Shown piece after piece: positions 62,118-64,000 of a stretch of DNA of 64,000 bases. The stretch covers positions 47,860 to 111,859 of the forward strand of contig JAIVFJ010000211.1 in assembly GCA_025765615.1 (NCBI GenBank), written 5' to 3'. A program made the position numbers and the translations under genes. The notes below the pieces were generated by a model. The model saw only the letters and a program-made list of their open reading frames with translations, had not been told where the DNA came from and made no database searches. This stretch comes from Zopfochytrium polystomum (lineage: Eukaryota > Chytridiomycota > Chytridiomycetes > Chytridiales > Chytridiaceae). The number at the start of each line of letters is the position of its first letter. The first letter of the stretch is position 1.

Positions 62118-63577
62118 GTTGTTTGATTCTTGTGGTGTTTTTTTTTTTTCACTCTCTTTCCTGCCACATCCCTCAACTAGTTGTTTTCTTTTCATTCCCC
62201 GGTGCGGGCTTGGTCTAAAATGAAATAAAACCAATAACTGTCGTCTTATCAATACTTGTAAGCGAGTATGCCAACTTGATTTGTAAGTGCAAGTTCGAAC
62301 ACAAGGATGAGCTCGAGGGCAGCGACGAATAAGGGAAGAGGCGCGACCGGATTCGTGAAAAAAAATGTCTCCATTGTCAACTGTCCTCGACCCGACCCGA
62401 CACGCATATACCCCCCACGCCGGCGCGGCAGACGGAGTCCGCCATGAGATAACAGGATGAGAGAAGGATGCTACAGCAACTGACGGTGGAACTGCACTGC
62501 CTGCGGCGTACCACCAGACCGCCAAAGGTGCTGCAAAAGTAAGTATTGCGGTGGTGGTGCGCACTGTCGCCCGCAGAATCGAATTCAAACTGGAACCGCA
62601 AGGCCTCGATGAAGTTGTGCGCCTGGGCTGCACAATCTACCCAGCGACCACTTGAGCTGGAGAAGTAAAACGTGCCAGGGCCGAACCGGAAGAGGGGAAT
62701 CCGCTATGGACATGAAACCCGGCGAATTCGAGACCAAGCACTTCGTGAACTATGTCGATGGCGATCGTACCGACGTTAAACCAGCTTCGCGAGAAAGGCT
62801 GTGCGGGCCGCGGTCAAGGGGGGGGGACCACATCCAACTTGCTTTGCTGGTGTCTAACTGTTTCTGGATGAAGGATAGTTCTTCCTCAATCCTACTCGAA
62901 AGTCACTCTCTCCAACCGCTTCAAATATCCAATGGCAGCAGTGTGAATCGGCGTCGTCCTCGCCAGCACCCTCATTCCTTTCTTTCCCGTGTCGCACACC
63001 AACGCCATCATCCCTAGATTTGGTGGACGGGCAAGCAGTACTCCAGTGGCCAGCTCGACCACTGCTATGGGGATTCGATCGGATCCTCTCCATGTTCCTT
63101 TAAAATTCTCTCGCTGACCATGATTCACGCGATTGCGCCAGCGTCAGCAGCGTTACTATTGAGAAGCCAGAGTGGGAGAAGGATTTTGTTAGCTCATGCG
63201 ATGGATACGCGATCGAGAACCACGACACATAATTGCATGCAGTTTGAGAGCCGCGAACGGTGCCAAGCTGGAGAATGGCAGTTTTCCCCTTGACAGCGCT
63301 TGAAACTTGCATCCATCGTCAAGAACGGAAAGGTTTCCAATCGCAGAGGGATAATTTGGGACGATGTGGAGCGTCTGGGGAAACGAAAAGTTTGACAAAA
63401 GATCACCGGCCCGGATATCAAAAGCAAGCAACTTTGAACGCGAGGTTTTTTTGTGGAACTCCTGTTGCAGGGACAAACAGACAGGAAATAACCCGTGAGG
63501 CCAGGCTAGGCCATTGGTTTCATTGTGAATAGGATGCTCTGGAGGAGGGGGTTTCCTAATTCACGGCCCGATGTCAA
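62118..63577. other. Region without an accepted gene
   Basis: On the minus strand around 62890-63110 a frame reads LARTTPIHTAAIGYLKRLER, faintly ankyrin-like, and around 63200-63480 another is open for 95 codons. Neither is convincing. Confidence 0.3.
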
Positions 63578-63805
63578 TCACAACTTGGCCGCTTCATACC
63601 GTGACTTCCTCAACGATTCCGCATCGTCGTTGACCGCCTCCGCAGCCCCTTTCCGCCTCTTCACGGACGCGACCACCGGTCGCGCGCGCCGCGCCGCGCC
63701 GAGGTACGCGTCGCGGTCCGCCACACCGAGCGGCAGCGCCGAGACGGTCAAACATTGGCTGGCTTCCCAAGTGCAAACCGAATAGGAACGCATGGTTGTC
63801 TGCAA
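63578..63805 (-). other. Possible gene fragment sharing a motif with 54 kb
   Basis: VSALPLGVADRDAYLGAARR followed by a basic segment; resembles ASLPLGIADWRSYLAAARG at about 54.07-54.12 kb. Unknown family. Confidence 0.3.
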
Positions 63806-64000
63806 CCCGTACCAAATGGGACAACCGCCAATGCGACTGATAGTCCACTAACAAGAAAAAATGAAGGCAAATTAGCTTGCAAGAAAAAAGGGAGTTTATT
63901 TCTTCGGCTGTAAGAAAACGACTATCCGCACAATACTACAAAAAAGAGTTTTTGAAAACATTCTCCACTGCATTTATACGTTTATTTTTTTTTCACCGGT
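63806..64000. other. Window end, AT-rich
   Basis: No gene seen. Confidence 0.4.

Overview
The window is nuclear DNA from a eukaryote and most resembles a GC-rich, early-diverging (chytrid-like) fungus. Short GT-AG introns interrupt many genes, two tRNA genes carry introns directly 3' of the anticodon, and secreted biomass-degrading enzymes are present (GH43, a GH26-like mannanase-type enzyme, a tannase/feruloyl esterase). An ankyrin-like repeat family with W-W-x-x-S-G-L repeats, which I associate with chytrids, recurs at three or four places. No rRNA, CRISPR array or bacterial operon was seen. The species is not identified.

Layout. 1-8.5 kb is AT-rich and gene-poor, with tRNA-Lys, tRNA-Ala, tRNA-Leu and tRNA-Ile genes and a large inverted-repeat element. 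7.8-13.5 kb holds wrecked ankyrin-like genes, a DDE transposase fragment and a small secreted protein. 15-30 kb is the normal gene-bearing part: GH43 enzyme, broken ankyrin-like gene, five-exon ADP-ribosyltransferase-like (ART-like) secreted protein, a 1278-aa protein with a retropepsin-like domain, an unrecognised 270-aa gene divergent from RPA3, and a seven-exon GH26-like enzyme. 31-38 kb and 45.7-51.2 kb are two copies of one segment carrying ART-like secreted genes around an unrecognised 463/466-aa gene. Between them lie an AT-rich transposon-bearing block (38-42.3 kb, PIF/Harbinger transposase, tRNA-derived repeats, a heat-shock-element-like minisatellite) and an arrestin-like gene. 51.6-53.3 kb is a mitochondrial 3-hydroxyisobutyrate dehydrogenase with an 11-nt micro-exon. 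55 kb has a cysteine-rich secreted peptide and 60-62 kb a tannase-like gene with two single-base frameshifts.

Common thread. At least five ART-like secreted proteins (plus fragments) share a signal peptide, an ART fold signature, a conserved Pro-x-(Glu/Asp)-(Ala/Cys) element and an RR-G-Cys basic tail. Some keep the Arg / Ser-Thr-Ser / Glu-x-Glu residues and others have lost them, so the family mixes probable enzymes and probable pseudoenzymes. It has spread locally by duplication, with fragments of the neighbouring dehydrogenase gene carried along. Gene models are read by eye. Intron positions were checked for phase and total length but not against transcripts.
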